Assembly (NCBI RefSeq): GCF_006334915.2
Contig: NZ_VDMA02000013.1
Location: 186,001-250,000 of the forward strand
Direction of reading: 5' to 3'
From: Microbispora catharanthi
GTDB taxonomy: Bacteria > Actinomycetota > Actinomycetes > Streptosporangiales > Streptosporangiaceae
DNA length: 64,000 bases
Below, one piece after another: positions 51,925 to 60,786 of the stretch. A program made the translations under genes and the position numbers. The notes below the pieces were generated by a model that saw nothing but the letters and a program-made list of their open reading frames with translations, was not told the origin of the DNA and did not search any database. Numbering within the stretch: position 1 is the stretch's first letter; the number at the start of each line of letters is the position of its first letter.

Positions 51925-52653
51925 GTGCAGAGACTTCCAGCGGGTCTCAAGCGCGACCGGGTCAGAGACGTCCTGCTCGACCTGATCGCCGACAAGGAGC
52001 CCGGCACCGCCATCCCCTCGGAACGCGACCTGTCCCGGGAGCTCGGCGTCTCCCGCCCGACCCTCCGCGCGGCGATCGACGGGCTCGTACGGCAGGGCAT
52101 GCTCGTGCGGGAGCACGGCCGGGGGACGTTCACCGGCCGCCGGAAGGTCACCCAACCCCTCGCGGCCGGTGACGACTCCTTCCACGCCCCCGCCGCCGAG
52201 GGAAACTGGCTCAGCCGCATCCTCGAGTTCGACTCGGCCCCGGCCACCGCCCGGCTCGCGCACCGCCTGCAGGTCTCCCCCGCCGACCCGGTCCTGCGCG
52301 TCGTACGGCTCCGCCTGGTGGACGACGAGCCGATGGCCATCGAGCGCATCCACCTGCCGCACCGCCTGGTCGAGTCCCTGAGGCCCGACGACATGGTGTC
52401 CGGCTCGTTCTACCGGTTCCTGCGCACGAGGTTCGGCATCGACGTCCGCCGCGCCACGCAGAGCATCGAGCCGACCGTCACCGACGAGACCGAGGCCGAA
52501 CTGCTCGGCGTCCCCCAGCACGCCCCCGCCCTGCTCATCGAACGCACGGCCCGCGAGGCAGGCGGCCGGGTCGTCGAGTTCACCCGGTCCATCTACCGCG
52601 GCGACCGCTACCGCATCACCTCAGAGCTCCACTTCGACGACACCTCCGGCTGA
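51925..52653 (+). CDS. GntR/HutC family regulator, DasR-like
   Basis: 242 residues, GTG start with GAGG upstream. HTH: GTAIPSERDLSRELGVSRPTLRAAIDGLV with wing VREHGRGTF; the UTRA ligand domain covers about 90-240 (RLAHRLQVSPADPVLRVVRL, ITSELHFDDTSG). Family and position (divergent from dasA-like genes, dre-like sites) match DasR, the GlcNAc-6-P-responsive regulator, although this may be a dedicated paralogue rather than the global one. Confidence 0.88.
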   Translation: MQRLPAGLKRDRVRDVLLDLIADKEPGTAIPSERDLSRELGVSRPTLRAAIDGLVRQGMLVREHGRGTFTGRRKVTQPLAAGDDSFHAPAAEGNWLSRILEFDSAPATARLAHRLQVSPADPVLRVVRLRLVDDEPMAIERIHLPHRLVESLRPDDMVSGSFYRFLRTRFGIDVRRATQSIEPTVTDETEAELLGVPQHAPALLIERTAREAGGRVVEFTRSIYRGDRYRITSELHFDDTSG

Positions 52654-52736
52654 CCCGGCGCATCCGAGTGCGGGTTCGCTGAGAGCGTGGGCAGGGGCTC
52701 TTGCCGGGGGCTCGGCGCGCTCCGTACGGTCCGGAC

Positions 52737-53261
52737 ATGGCCACTCTTCCTTCGACCGAGCCGGCACTGGCGGTGGTGCGGGCCGCCACAGGCGACGAAC
52801 GGCAGGTCCTGGAGGCGTTCCTCGACTTCCTCCGCGCGATGGTCGTCCGCAAGGCCCAGGGGCTGTCCGAGCAGGACGTGCGCCGGCGTCACGTGCCGTC
52901 GGCGACGACGCTGGCCGGACTGGTCGGGCACCTGACCGTGGTGGAGCGGAACTGGTTCGAGCGGGTGCTGGCCCAGGACCCGGCCATGGCGCCTCCTTCG
53001 GAGGAGGACGCCGGCAGGAGCTTCGCGGTCGGCGACGACGACACCATCGAAGCCCTGATCGCGGCCTACGAGCAGGCCTGCGCCCGGTCGCGGAGCATCG
53101 CCGCACGGTTCCCGCTCGATCACGAGGTGCCACACGAGCAGGTCGGCGCGATCTCGCTGCGCTGGATCTACGTCCACATGATCGAGGAGACCGCGCGGCA
53201 CGCCGGGCACGCGGACATCCTCAGGGAGCTCACCGACGGCGCCACCGGATCCGTCGTCTGA
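52737..53261 (+). CDS. DinB/DUF664-like protein (mycothiol-dependent type)
   Basis: 174 residues, four-helix DinB fold: AFLDFLRAMVVRKAQGLSEQ, SATTLAGLVGHLTVVERNWF (metal His about 66) and SLRWIYVHMIEETARHAGHA (two His). This triad and the W-I-(x)-H-M-(x)-EE motif mark the actinobacterial DUF664 branch of mycothiol-dependent enzymes. TACGGT (52725-52730) six bases ahead of the ATG suggests a leaderless message. Thiol-transfer substrate unknown. Confidence 0.9.
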   Translation: MATLPSTEPALAVVRAATGDERQVLEAFLDFLRAMVVRKAQGLSEQDVRRRHVPSATTLAGLVGHLTVVERNWFERVLAQDPAMAPPSEEDAGRSFAVGDDDTIEALIAAYEQACARSRSIAARFPLDHEVPHEQVGAISLRWIYVHMIEETARHAGHADILRELTDGATGSVV

Positions 53262-53281
53262 TCGCGCCTCGTCACGCACGC

Positions 53282-53313
53282 GACGCCGGGCCCCCGTGCG
53301 GGAACCCGGCGTC
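53282..53313. terminator. bidirectional terminator between DinB and GH114 genes
   Basis: GACGCCGGG (53282-53290) and CCCGGCGTC (53305-53313) form a perfect 9-bp stem; the 14-base loop can fold further. It lies between two convergent genes. Confidence 0.7.
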
Positions 53314-53331
53314 CTCACCGCGGGTGGGCGA

Positions 53332-54189
53332 TCAGCGGCAGGCGACGCGGTAGGCGTCGAGGTCGAGGCGTTTCTTCAGGGAGTTGAAGTTCTGCGCGTT
53401 GGCCTTGGCGCAGAACTTCGAGGTGGCGAGGTTGTACTCCACGTTGAAGACGGCCTTGCCCGCCTTGACGAACTGGTCGAGGCCGTAGTCGCCGTTCTGC
53501 GCGGTGGTGCACTCGCTGAACTCCCAGCACTGCTCGTTCAGCGCCCAGTCGAAGTACGGCAGGAGCTGGGGGATCTGCTCGTTGTCGTTCTTCAGGCCGG
53601 CCGACAGCCCGCGGGCGTGGGCCTCGTTCGCGAGCCAGGCGTTGTAGCGGAGCTGGTCGTCCGCGGTGAGCGGGAACCCGGTCGTGTTGGTGTAGCCGTC
53701 GACGTTGTCGAACTCCACGGCGTCGAAGCCCTTGGACCTGCACATGTCGAGCCGCGCCCGCATGATCTGGCCGAGCGTGCCGCCGTACTGCCGGATGTCG
53801 AGCCAGCGCTCGCCCGCCCAGCCGTCGAGGGCCTTGCCGAGGACGGAGGCGGGGAAGGAGCCGGCGTCGGGCCGCCAGTCCTCGTAGGACCCGGCGCTGA
53901 TGTAGCAGACGACCTTGCGGCCGGTCTTGGTGGCGTGCAGCCGCTGGACGGTCGCCGCCGTGGCGTTGAAGCCGTCGATGTCGTACATCGCGACGTCCAG
54001 GAACGGCTCCGCGGGCACCGAGCTGAGCTGCCACTGCCAGCTCGTGTTCAGCGCGGGATGCCAGCAGCTGGCGCACGAGACGGGTGCGGGCAGGGCCGCC
54101 GCGTCCGCGGCGGCCGGGGCGCCGAAGAGCGCGCCGAGGAACGCCGTGCAGGCGGCGAGCATCGCCGCCAGGTATCGGAGAATGCGCAT
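53332..54189 (-). CDS. secreted GH114 endo-alpha-1,4-polygalactosaminidase-like enzyme
   Basis: 285 residues from ATG 54189 (GGGAGGAAG upstream). Signal peptide RILRYLAAMLAACTAFLGAL to about residue 33. GH114 fold segments in order: WHPALNTSWQWQLSSVPAEP, MYDIDGFNATAATVQRLHA, KVVCYISAGSYEDWRPDAGS, ERWLDIRQ, GFDAVEFDNVDGYTNTTGF, LSAGLKNDNEQIPQ and FNVEYN near the end. The family contains bacterial polygalactosaminidases and fungal Ega3, which hydrolyse alpha-1,4-galactosamine. It is next to a sugar ABC transporter and GH4 genes. The exact substrate is inferred. Confidence 0.9.
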   Translation of the reverse strand: MRILRYLAAMLAACTAFLGALFGAPAAADAAALPAPVSCASCWHPALNTSWQWQLSSVPAEPFLDVAMYDIDGFNATAATVQRLHATKTGRKVVCYISAGSYEDWRPDAGSFPASVLGKALDGWAGERWLDIRQYGGTLGQIMRARLDMCRSKGFDAVEFDNVDGYTNTTGFPLTADDQLRYNAWLANEAHARGLSAGLKNDNEQIPQLLPYFDWALNEQCWEFSECTTAQNGDYGLDQFVKAGKAVFNVEYNLATSKFCAKANAQNFNSLKKRLDLDAYRVACR

Positions 54190-54239
54190 GTTCTTCCTCC
54201 CAGTGAGATCGACGGGGCGCATGCGTGCTGTTCCGCACT

Positions 54240-54284
54240 CTCCACACCGCCTCGCCCCCGGGGGATGCTCTAGACGGTGTGGAG
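54240..54284. repeat. 10-bp inverted repeat between GH114 and transporter genes
   Basis: CTCCACACCG (54240-54249) and CGGTGTGGAG (54275-54284) are exact inverted copies around a core CCCCCGGGGG (54256-54265). It could terminate the transporter operon ending at 54378 or be an operator of the GH114 gene starting at 54189. The rest of the 188-base gap shows nothing else. Confidence 0.55.
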
Positions 54285-54377
54285 TGGCGTGGCCCAGGGA
54301 GGTCGGCAGGGCGCACGCCAGCACGGGGAAGGAAACCTCCTCTCTGCCCGGATGCTCCAGGTGCTCCGGGGGCGCGA

Positions 54378-55703
54378 TCAGCCGCCGGAGAACAGGGCGT
54401 TGACCTTCTGGTTGGCCGCGGTCAGCGCGGTGCGCGCGTCCTTCTGGCCGAGCCAGACCTCCTCCATCGCGGTGGAGACGATCTGGTTGATCTCGTCGCC
54501 GTGGTCGCTCACCGGCAGCAGGAACGTCCCGCCGGGCGCCTCGGCCTCGTCGACGAACAGCCGCACGTCGCGGCCCGCCGCCTTGTGGGCCTTGAGCGCC
54601 CGCTCGACCGAGGAGGTGATGGCCGGGAAGACCACCGCGTTGTCGGCGACGATGTCCTGGCAGCCTGTGGAGCCGAGGAACCTCACCCACTTCCAGGCGG
54701 CGTCCTTGTGCTCGGTGCCCGCGTAGATGACGTCGGCGAGGCCGTTGAAGGCGGACTTGCGGCCCTGCGGCCCGGTCGGCAGCGGCGCGAAGGCGAACTT
54801 CTGCGACTTCGAGTCGAGGTAGGTCCTGATCATCCAGGAGCCGGTGATGCCGAGCGCGCCCTTGCCCGCGTTCAGCATCGTGTCCGGGCCCAGCGAGCTC
54901 GTCTTGTCGTACGGCGTGGCGTACCCCTTGTCGGCCAGACGCCTGAACCAGTCGGCGGTCTCGGCGAGCTTGGGGCTGTCGTAGAAGTAGCGGGTGCCGA
55001 ACGGGTTCTTGTCGATGAACGTGAAGCCGTTGGAGACCGCCAGGTCGCCCCAGCCGTTCTGGCCCTGCGAGCCGTCGTTCAGCTCGGGCACGATGCCGTG
55101 CACGGCGACCTTGGTCTTGTCGAAGCCGGGCTCGTCGCCGCGCTTGCCGTTCGCGTCCACGGTCAGGTGGGCGATGGCCTTCTCGAAGGTGCCGCCGTCG
55201 GCGGGGTTCCACGTCAGGCCGGACATGTCCACGCCCGCCTTCTTCGCCATGTCGACGTTGTAGACGATGGCGATCGTGTCCCAGTCCTTGGGCAGGCCGT
55301 ACCGCTTGCCGTCCTTCACCCAGAGGTCGGCCAGGCCGGGCCAGTACTGCCCCAGGTCGATCTTGTCGGCCGTCACCATCGGCTGGATGTCCAGGAGCTG
55401 GCCGTTCGCGACGAACTGGGGATAGTACGACGCCTGCATCGTGATCACGTCGGGGGCGCCGCCGGAGACCATCTGGGTGGTGAGGTTCTGCCAGTACTGG
55501 TCCCAGGCGCTCTGCGAGATCTTGATGGTGATGTCCGGGTTGGCCTTGTGGAACGCGTCGGCGCACTGCTGGTAGGCGCCCTGCTGGACGTCGTCCCACA
55601 ACGCGTAGGTGAGCGTGACGCCGCCGGCGTCCGCCGGGCCGCCGCCCCCGCCGCAGGCCGCCGTCAGGAGCAGGGCGGTCACCGCCATGAATGCCTTCTT
55701 CAA
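54378..55703 (-). CDS. extracellular sugar-binding lipoprotein (CUT1 type)
   Basis: 441 residues, TTG start at 55703 with AAGGG six bases upstream (a second TTG at 55709 overlaps the permease stop). Lipoprotein signal KKAFMAVTALLLTAAC, Cys about 17 followed by Gly-rich sequence. Binding-protein fold segments: LTYALWDDVQQGAYQQCADA, YGLPKDWDTIAIVYNVDMAK and GKGALGITGSWMIRTYLD. Third gene of an operon with two permeases. Ligand unknown; neighbouring GH114 and GH4 enzymes suggest a galactosamine or galactose oligosaccharide. Confidence 0.9.
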   Translation of the reverse strand: MKKAFMAVTALLLTAACGGGGGPADAGGVTLTYALWDDVQQGAYQQCADAFHKANPDITIKISQSAWDQYWQNLTTQMVSGGAPDVITMQASYYPQFVANGQLLDIQPMVTADKIDLGQYWPGLADLWVKDGKRYGLPKDWDTIAIVYNVDMAKKAGVDMSGLTWNPADGGTFEKAIAHLTVDANGKRGDEPGFDKTKVAVHGIVPELNDGSQGQNGWGDLAVSNGFTFIDKNPFGTRYFYDSPKLAETADWFRRLADKGYATPYDKTSSLGPDTMLNAGKGALGITGSWMIRTYLDSKSQKFAFAPLPTGPQGRKSAFNGLADVIYAGTEHKDAAWKWVRFLGSTGCQDIVADNAVVFPAITSSVERALKAHKAAGRDVRLFVDEAEAPGGTFLLPVSDHGDEINQIVSTAMEEVWLGQKDARTALTAANQKVNALFSGG

Positions 55704-55705
55704 CG

Positions 55706-56641
55706 TCAACCCTTCATGCCGGAGAACTGGATGGAGTCCACGAGGCGGCGGCCGAAGAAGACCACCAGCAGCAGGACGGGGACGACCGACAGGGCGGAGC
55801 CCGCCATCAGGCCGGTCCAGTCGGGCGAGGTGTTGGGCGACTGCTTGAGGAAGATGCCGAGCGCGGCGGTGAGCACGCGGGTGTCCTCGCCCGGCGCCAC
55901 GAGCAGCGGCCACAGGTAGTCGTTCCAGGTCCACACCGCGGTCGTCAGCGCCAGGGTGAACAGCGGCCCCTTGGTCATGGGCAGCACCACCCGCCAGAAG
56001 ATCGTCCAAGGCCCGGCTCCGTCGATGAACGCCGCCTGCTCGACGTCGCGGGGGATGCCGAGGAAGAACTGGCGCAGGAAGAACACCGCGAACGGCGTCA
56101 CGAGCAGGCTGGGGGCGACCAGGCCCTGGTAGGTGTTGAGCCACCCGAGCTGCTTCACCAGGGCGAAGTTGGGCAGCAGCGTGAAGATCGGGGGCACCAT
56201 CAGCGCGGCGACGAACACGTTGAACAGGGCGTCCCTGCCGCGGAAGCGCAGCCGCGCGAACGCGTACCCGGCCATGGCGCAGAAGATCGTCTGCGCGCAG
56301 GTGATCAGGCCGGTGTAGACGACGGAGTTGCGCAGGTAGAGGAAGAAGCTGAGGTTCGCCCCCGACCCGCCGGCCGCGCGGGCCTCGTCCCGGCTCACCA
56401 GGCCGAGCACGCGCTCGAAGTTGATCAGCGTGGGGTGCCGGGGCAGCAGCCCGGCGTTGTCCGACGGCAGTTCCGGGCCGGGGGTGATCGCGGTCCGCAG
56501 CATCCACCACAGCGGGAAGAGCGAGATCCCGAGAGCGAGGATCAGGCAGATCCAGGCCGGCAGGCGGCGCAGCCGCCGGCGGCCCACACTCGCCGGTGCG
56601 CCCACACCAACCGGCGCGCTCATGCTCACCGGCGCGCTCAT
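55706..56641 (-). CDS. carbohydrate ABC permease (CUT1, MalG type)
   Basis: 311 residues. N-terminal repeats MSAPVSMSAPVGVGAPASVG precede the first span (WICLILALGISLFPLWWML). The EAA loop reads DVEQAAFIDGAGPWTIFWRVVLPMTKGPL. Ends three bases before the binding-protein start. The N-terminal extension is odd but may be a spread of short DNA repeats at 56590-56641. Confidence 0.92.
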   Translation of the reverse strand: MSAPVSMSAPVGVGAPASVGRRRLRRLPAWICLILALGISLFPLWWMLRTAITPGPELPSDNAGLLPRHPTLINFERVLGLVSRDEARAAGGSGANLSFFLYLRNSVVYTGLITCAQTIFCAMAGYAFARLRFRGRDALFNVFVAALMVPPIFTLLPNFALVKQLGWLNTYQGLVAPSLLVTPFAVFFLRQFFLGIPRDVEQAAFIDGAGPWTIFWRVVLPMTKGPLFTLALTTAVWTWNDYLWPLLVAPGEDTRVLTAALGIFLKQSPNTSPDWTGLMAGSALSVVPVLLLVVFFGRRLVDSIQFSGMKG

Positions 56642-57561
56642 GCGAGGTCAGACCGGGAGGCGCGCAGGAGGCGCATCTGGACGAAGGTCAGCAGGCCGAG
56701 GATGAGCACCAGGCTCAGCGCCAGCGCCGAGGCGTATCCCATCTTGAAGTGGGTGAACGCCTCCTCGTAGATGTAGAAGTAGACGACGCGGGTGGCGTCC
56801 ACCGGTCCCCCCTTCGTGGTCACCGCGACGGCGTCGAACAGCTGGAACGAGTCGATCAGCGAGACCACCAGGACGAACGCCAGGATGGGGCGGAGCAGCG
56901 GCAGGGTGATGCGGAAGAACTGGCGCACCTCGCCGGTGCCGTCGAGGGCCGCCGCCTCGTAGATCTGCCGCGGCACCAGCAGCATCCCGGCGTACAGCAG
57001 CAGCGTGGTGTATCCCGTGGCGCCCCAGGCGTTGATCGCCGCCACGCTCGGCATCGCCAGCCCGGGCGAGGTCAGGAAGCCCTGGTTGTCCAGGCCGAGG
57101 CTCACCAGCAGGTGGTTGAAGAAGCCGAGGTTGGCGTCGAGCAGCCACATCCACAGCAGTGCCGAGGTCACGTTGGGCACCAGCCAGGGCACGACCAGCA
57201 GCGAGCGGAGCACGAGCGACCGGGTGAGGCGGTGCATCAGGGCGGCCAGGCCGAGGCCCGCGACGATCTGCATCCCGACGGTGAGCACCACGTAGTAGGC
57301 GGTGACCTTCAGCGAGTTCCAGAACAGCGGGTCCCCGACGAGCTCGGCGTAGTTGTCCAGGCCGACGAACCCGGGCTCGGACAGCAGATTCCAGTCCGTC
57401 AGGGAGTACCAGGCTCCGCGTACGGCCGGATAGACGTAGAAGGCGGCGAACCCGATGAGCACGGGCGCCAGGAAGGCCAGCGCCACTCTGCCGTCCCCGC
57501 GTCTGCGGCGGGGCAGGGCGGCGCCGGCGGTCTCCGTTTTCGTGAGGGTCGCGGTCGTCAT
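56638..57561 (-). CDS. carbohydrate ABC permease (CUT1, MalF type)
   Basis: 307 residues from ATG 57561; the frame is open to 57687 but without a start signal. First span VALAFLAPVLIGFAAFYVYP; EAA loop QIYEAAALDGTGEVRQFFRITLPLLRPIL. First gene of the transporter operon, overlapping the next permease by 4 bases. Expression is probably controlled by the TCGAA/TTGACA operator element at 57642-57667. Confidence 0.92.
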   Translation of the reverse strand: MTTATLTKTETAGAALPRRRRGDGRVALAFLAPVLIGFAAFYVYPAVRGAWYSLTDWNLLSEPGFVGLDNYAELVGDPLFWNSLKVTAYYVVLTVGMQIVAGLGLAALMHRLTRSLVLRSLLVVPWLVPNVTSALLWMWLLDANLGFFNHLLVSLGLDNQGFLTSPGLAMPSVAAINAWGATGYTTLLLYAGMLLVPRQIYEAAALDGTGEVRQFFRITLPLLRPILAFVLVVSLIDSFQLFDAVAVTTKGGPVDATRVVYFYIYEEAFTHFKMGYASALALSLVLILGLLTFVQMRLLRASRSDLA

Positions 57562-57641
57562 CGTCGCGGCATCTCCAGACCTCCTGAGACCACCGGGACG
57601 AGCCGGTGCGGGCGGGATGTTGGAGACCATAATGGTCGCTT

Positions 57642-57734
57642 TCGAAACCTTGTCAATACCTTCGAAGACGTCCCACTCACCACTCAAGGTGACCGTTTTC
57701 GGCCCATATCGAAAGACTTGACAAGTTATCGAAG
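57642..57734. promoter_or_regulatory. mirror-image promoters with shared TCGAA-flanked -35 blocks
   Basis: Each divergent promoter has a 27-bp block of the form TCGAA-N4-TTGACAAG-N3-TCGAA: minus strand at 57668-57642 for the ABC operon and plus strand at 57709-57735 for the kinase-GH4 genes. TTGACA is an exact -35 in both. The TCGAA copies flank it one helical turn on either side, so one repressor could shut both promoters. Confidence 0.8.
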
Positions 57735-57755
57735 GTGCTGGGACCGTTCCGGTCC

Positions 57756-58682
57756 ATGGGGAGACCAGATTTCGACCTGCTCGTCGTCGGTGACGCGAAC
57801 CCCGACGTGGTCGTCACGGGAGCGCCGCGCGTTCCGGAGTTCGGCCAGCGCGAGCGGCTCGTCGAGGCCGGCGCGCTGGTGCTCGGCGGATCGGGGGCGA
57901 TCACGGCCTGCGGCGCGGCCCGGCTTGGCCTGCGCACCGCCTTCGCCGGCCGCGTGGGCGACGACGCCGCGGGCGCGTTCGTGCTCGACGCGCTCACCCG
58001 CAGCGGGGTGGACGTCGCCGCCTGCGTCGTGGACCCCGCCGCGCCTACGGCCCTCACCGTGGTGCTGGCCGACGGCGGTGACCGGGCCATCCTGACCGCA
58101 CCCGGCTGCCTGGACCGGCTCGAACCGGGCGACGTGCCGGCGGACCTGCTGGAACGCGCCGCCCACGTCCACGTCTCGTCCTATTTCCTGCAGCCCCGGC
58201 TGGCCTCCGGCCTGCCCGCCCTGTTCCGTACGGCACGGGCCGCGGGGGCCACCACGTCCCTGGACACCAACGACGACCCGTCGGGCCGCTGGCAGGGGCT
58301 CGACGAGGTCCTGCCGCTGACCGGCGTCCTGCTGCCGAACGAGCGCGAGGCCCTCGCCATCGCCGGGCGCGCCGACGGCGACCTCGAAGGCGCCGTACGC
58401 GACCTCGCCGCCCGGGGCACCACGCCCGTGGTCAAGTGCGGCGGCGACGGCGCGCTGACGATCCACGAGGGCGAGCCGGTCCGCGTGCCGGCCGCCCCGG
58501 CCACCGTGGTCGACACGGTCGGAGCCGGCGACAGCTTCAACGCCGGCCTCCTCGCGGCCCGCCTGCGCGGGCTCCCGCTCCACCGCGCCCTGGAGGTCGC
58601 GGTGGCCTGCGGCACCCTCTCCACCCGAGCCGCGGGGGGCACAGCGGCGCAGCCGACCTGGGAGGAAGTAGTCACCCGATGA
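57756..58682 (+). CDS. PfkB family carbohydrate kinase
   Basis: 308 residues. N-terminal FDLLVVGDANPDVVVTG and LVLGGSGAITACGAARLGL, anion-hole motif DTVGAGDSFNAGLLAARLRG with catalytic Asp near residue 255. Phosphorylates a sugar freed after import; substrate not readable. ATG 57756 has no ribosome-binding site but lies eight bases after GACCGT, suggesting a leaderless message from the promoter with TTGACA at 57718. Overlaps the GH4 gene by 4 bases. Confidence 0.9.
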   Translation: MGRPDFDLLVVGDANPDVVVTGAPRVPEFGQRERLVEAGALVLGGSGAITACGAARLGLRTAFAGRVGDDAAGAFVLDALTRSGVDVAACVVDPAAPTALTVVLADGGDRAILTAPGCLDRLEPGDVPADLLERAAHVHVSSYFLQPRLASGLPALFRTARAAGATTSLDTNDDPSGRWQGLDEVLPLTGVLLPNEREALAIAGRADGDLEGAVRDLAARGTTPVVKCGGDGALTIHEGEPVRVPAAPATVVDTVGAGDSFNAGLLAARLRGLPLHRALEVAVACGTLSTRAAGGTAAQPTWEEVVTR

Positions 58683-59983
58683 GAAACCCGAAGATCGCCT
58701 TCATCGGCGCGGGAAGCGTCGTCTTCACCCAGGGCCTGCTCGCGGACCTGCTGGCCTACCCCGAACTACGGGAGGCCAGGATCGCGCTGCACGACATCGA
58801 CGCCGAGCGGCTGCGGGTCGCCGAGACCGTCGCGCACCGGATCGCGGCGGCCCGCGGCGCCCGACCGGCGGTCACCGCCGATCTCGACCGCCGGGCCGCC
58901 CTCGACGGCGCCGACTTCGTGATCAACATCATCCAGGTGGGCGGGCACGACGCGACCGTCACCGACTTCGAGATCCCCGCCCGGTATGGCCTGCGGCAGA
59001 CGATCGCCGACACGATCGGCGTCGGCGGGATCTTCCGGGCGCTGCGCACCTTCCCGGTCCTCGACGCCCTCGCGGCCGACATGGCCGCCGTCTGCCCCGA
59101 CGCCCTGCTGCTCAACTACACCAACCCGATGGCCATGAACGTCTGGTATCTCAGCGGCAAGGTGCGCAACGTCGTCGGCCTGTGCCACTCGGTGTACTGG
59201 ACCATGCGGGGGCTGGCGGATCTCGTGGCCGTGCCGTACGAGGAGGTGGCGTACCTGGCCGCCGGGGTGAACCACCAGGCGTGGGTGCTGCGGTTCGAGC
59301 GGGACGGCGAGAACCTGTACGACCGGCTGGACGACGCCATCGCGCGCGACCCGGAGCTGCGCCGCCGGGTGCGGGTGGAGATGTACCGGCGCCTGGGCCA
59401 CTACCCCACCGAGACCAGCGAGCATTCGGCCGAGTATCTGCCCTGGCTGCTGCGCCACGACGACGAGATCGACCGGCTGCGCATCCCGGTGGGCGAGTAC
59501 GTGCGGATCAGCGAGGAGAACGTGCGCGAGTACAAGCGCACCCGCGACGCCGTACGGCACGGCGGGGACCTGCCCGTGGAGGGCACCGGCGAGTACGCCC
59601 CGCAGATCATCCACAGCGTCGTGACCGGCACCCCGCGCGTGGTCTACGGCAACGTCGTCAACGACGGGCTGATCGCCAACCTGCCGCCCGGGTGCGTGGT
59701 CGAGGTGCCGTGCGCGGTGGACGCGACCGGGGTGCTGCCCACCCGGGTCGGCGCCCTCCCGCCGCAGTGCGCCGCGGTCAACCGGGCGTACGTCAACGTC
59801 AACGAGCTGACCGTGCGGGCCGCGCGGGAGGGACGGCCGGAGCACGTGCGGCACGCCATGATGGTGGACCCGAACACGTCGGCGACGTTGTCGCTGGAGG
59901 AGATCTGGCGGCTGTGCGACGACCTGACCCGGGCGCACGGCGACCTGCTTCCCGAGGCGCTGCGCGCGACCCTCGCCGGCTGA
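58679..59983 (+). CDS. GH4 glycosidase (alpha-galactosidase/alpha-glucosidase-like)
   Basis: 434 residues. NAD(H) loop IAFIGAGSVVFTQGLLADLL; Mn2+ ligands in LCHSVYW (Cys169, His170) and VNHQAWVLRF (His199); conserved DFVINIIQVGG, NYTNPMAMN and EHSAEYLPWL. GH4 enzymes cleave by NAD-dependent oxidation at C3, inside the cell. The branch resembles MelA-type alpha-galactosidases. Coupled to the PfkB gene, so the two probably process one imported glycoside. Confidence 0.92.
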   Translation: MRNPKIAFIGAGSVVFTQGLLADLLAYPELREARIALHDIDAERLRVAETVAHRIAAARGARPAVTADLDRRAALDGADFVINIIQVGGHDATVTDFEIPARYGLRQTIADTIGVGGIFRALRTFPVLDALAADMAAVCPDALLLNYTNPMAMNVWYLSGKVRNVVGLCHSVYWTMRGLADLVAVPYEEVAYLAAGVNHQAWVLRFERDGENLYDRLDDAIARDPELRRRVRVEMYRRLGHYPTETSEHSAEYLPWLLRHDDEIDRLRIPVGEYVRISEENVREYKRTRDAVRHGGDLPVEGTGEYAPQIIHSVVTGTPRVVYGNVVNDGLIANLPPGCVVEVPCAVDATGVLPTRVGALPPQCAAVNRAYVNVNELTVRAAREGRPEHVRHAMMVDPNTSATLSLEEIWRLCDDLTRAHGDLLPEALRATLAG

Positions 59984-59994
59984 CGTCCGCCGCC

Positions 59995-60786
59995 TCAGGC
60001 CGCGATCTCCACCTTGAGGCCGCGATCGCGGAGCACGGCCACCGTCGCCGGATCGGCCGACTCTCCCGTGATGAGCAGGTCGATCTCCGACAGCGGGCAG
60101 ATCGGCGCCATTCCGATCGCCCCGAGCTTGGAGGAGTCGGCGACCACGATGCGGCGGCCGGCCGCCCGCAGCATGCGCTGCTTCATCTCCGCGTCGGGCA
60201 GGTTCACGTTGGTGATCCCGACGTCCGGGTGGACGCCGCCGCAGCCGATGAAGACGGTGTCCACCCGGATGCCCTCGATGGCCTTGCCGCCGAGCGGATC
60301 CACCAGGGAGTGCTGCTGGCGGCGCAGGCTCCCCCCGGTCACGACGACGGCGAAGCGGGGCAGCGCGGGCTCCAGCTCCAGCGCCGTACGCAGGCCGTTG
60401 GTGAAGACGGTGACCTCGGTGAGGTCGGCCCGGGCGACGAGCTCCCTGGCCACGTAGGCCGTGGTGGTCCCCGCGCCCATCATCACGCTCTCCCCCGAGC
60501 CGACCAGCCGGGCCGCCGCCTTGGCGATCAGCGCCTTCTCCACGGCCGCCGTGCCGAGCGACAGCTCGAACGACGGCTCGGTGCGCCGCGGCGGGCCGGC
60601 CGCGACGGCCCCGCCGCGCACCCGGCGGATGCGTCCCTGCTCCTCCAGCGCGTCCAGGTCGGCGCGTACGGTGACGCTGGAGACGCCGAACGCCTCGGCG
60701 AGCTCGGCGACCCGGGCGAACTCCTGCTCCATGAGCATGCCGAGCATGCGCTCCCGCCGCACCTCCGTGGGCATGGAGTCGGTCAT
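59995..60786 (-). CDS. DeoR/GlpR family regulator (AgaR-like)
   Basis: 263 residues from ATG 60786. HTH: RRERMLGMLMEQEFARVAELAEAFGVSSVTVRADLDALEEQGRIRRVRGG. The DeoR C-terminal sugar-phosphate domain follows with MMGAGTTTAYVARELVAR, VFTNGLRTALELEPALPRF and ADSSKLGAIGMAPICPLSEI. Inducer is a phosphorylated sugar. Overlaps the upstream GH4 gene by 4 bases. Direct repeats at 62168-62184 and 62265-62281 are its likely sites. Confidence 0.92.
   Translation of the reverse strand: MTDSMPTEVRRERMLGMLMEQEFARVAELAEAFGVSSVTVRADLDALEEQGRIRRVRGGAVAAGPPRRTEPSFELSLGTAAVEKALIAKAAARLVGSGESVMMGAGTTTAYVARELVARADLTEVTVFTNGLRTALELEPALPRFAVVVTGGSLRRQQHSLVDPLGGKAIEGIRVDTVFIGCGGVHPDVGITNVNLPDAEMKQRMLRAAGRRIVVADSSKLGAIGMAPICPLSEIDLLITGESADPATVAVLRDRGLKVEIAA

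Noticed and set aside
53332-55599. Single 755-codon frame suggesting a binding protein-GH114 fusion
   Set aside because: The N-terminal part is the wrong frame of the binding-protein gene; GH114 has its own ATG, ribosome-binding site and signal peptide at 54189.
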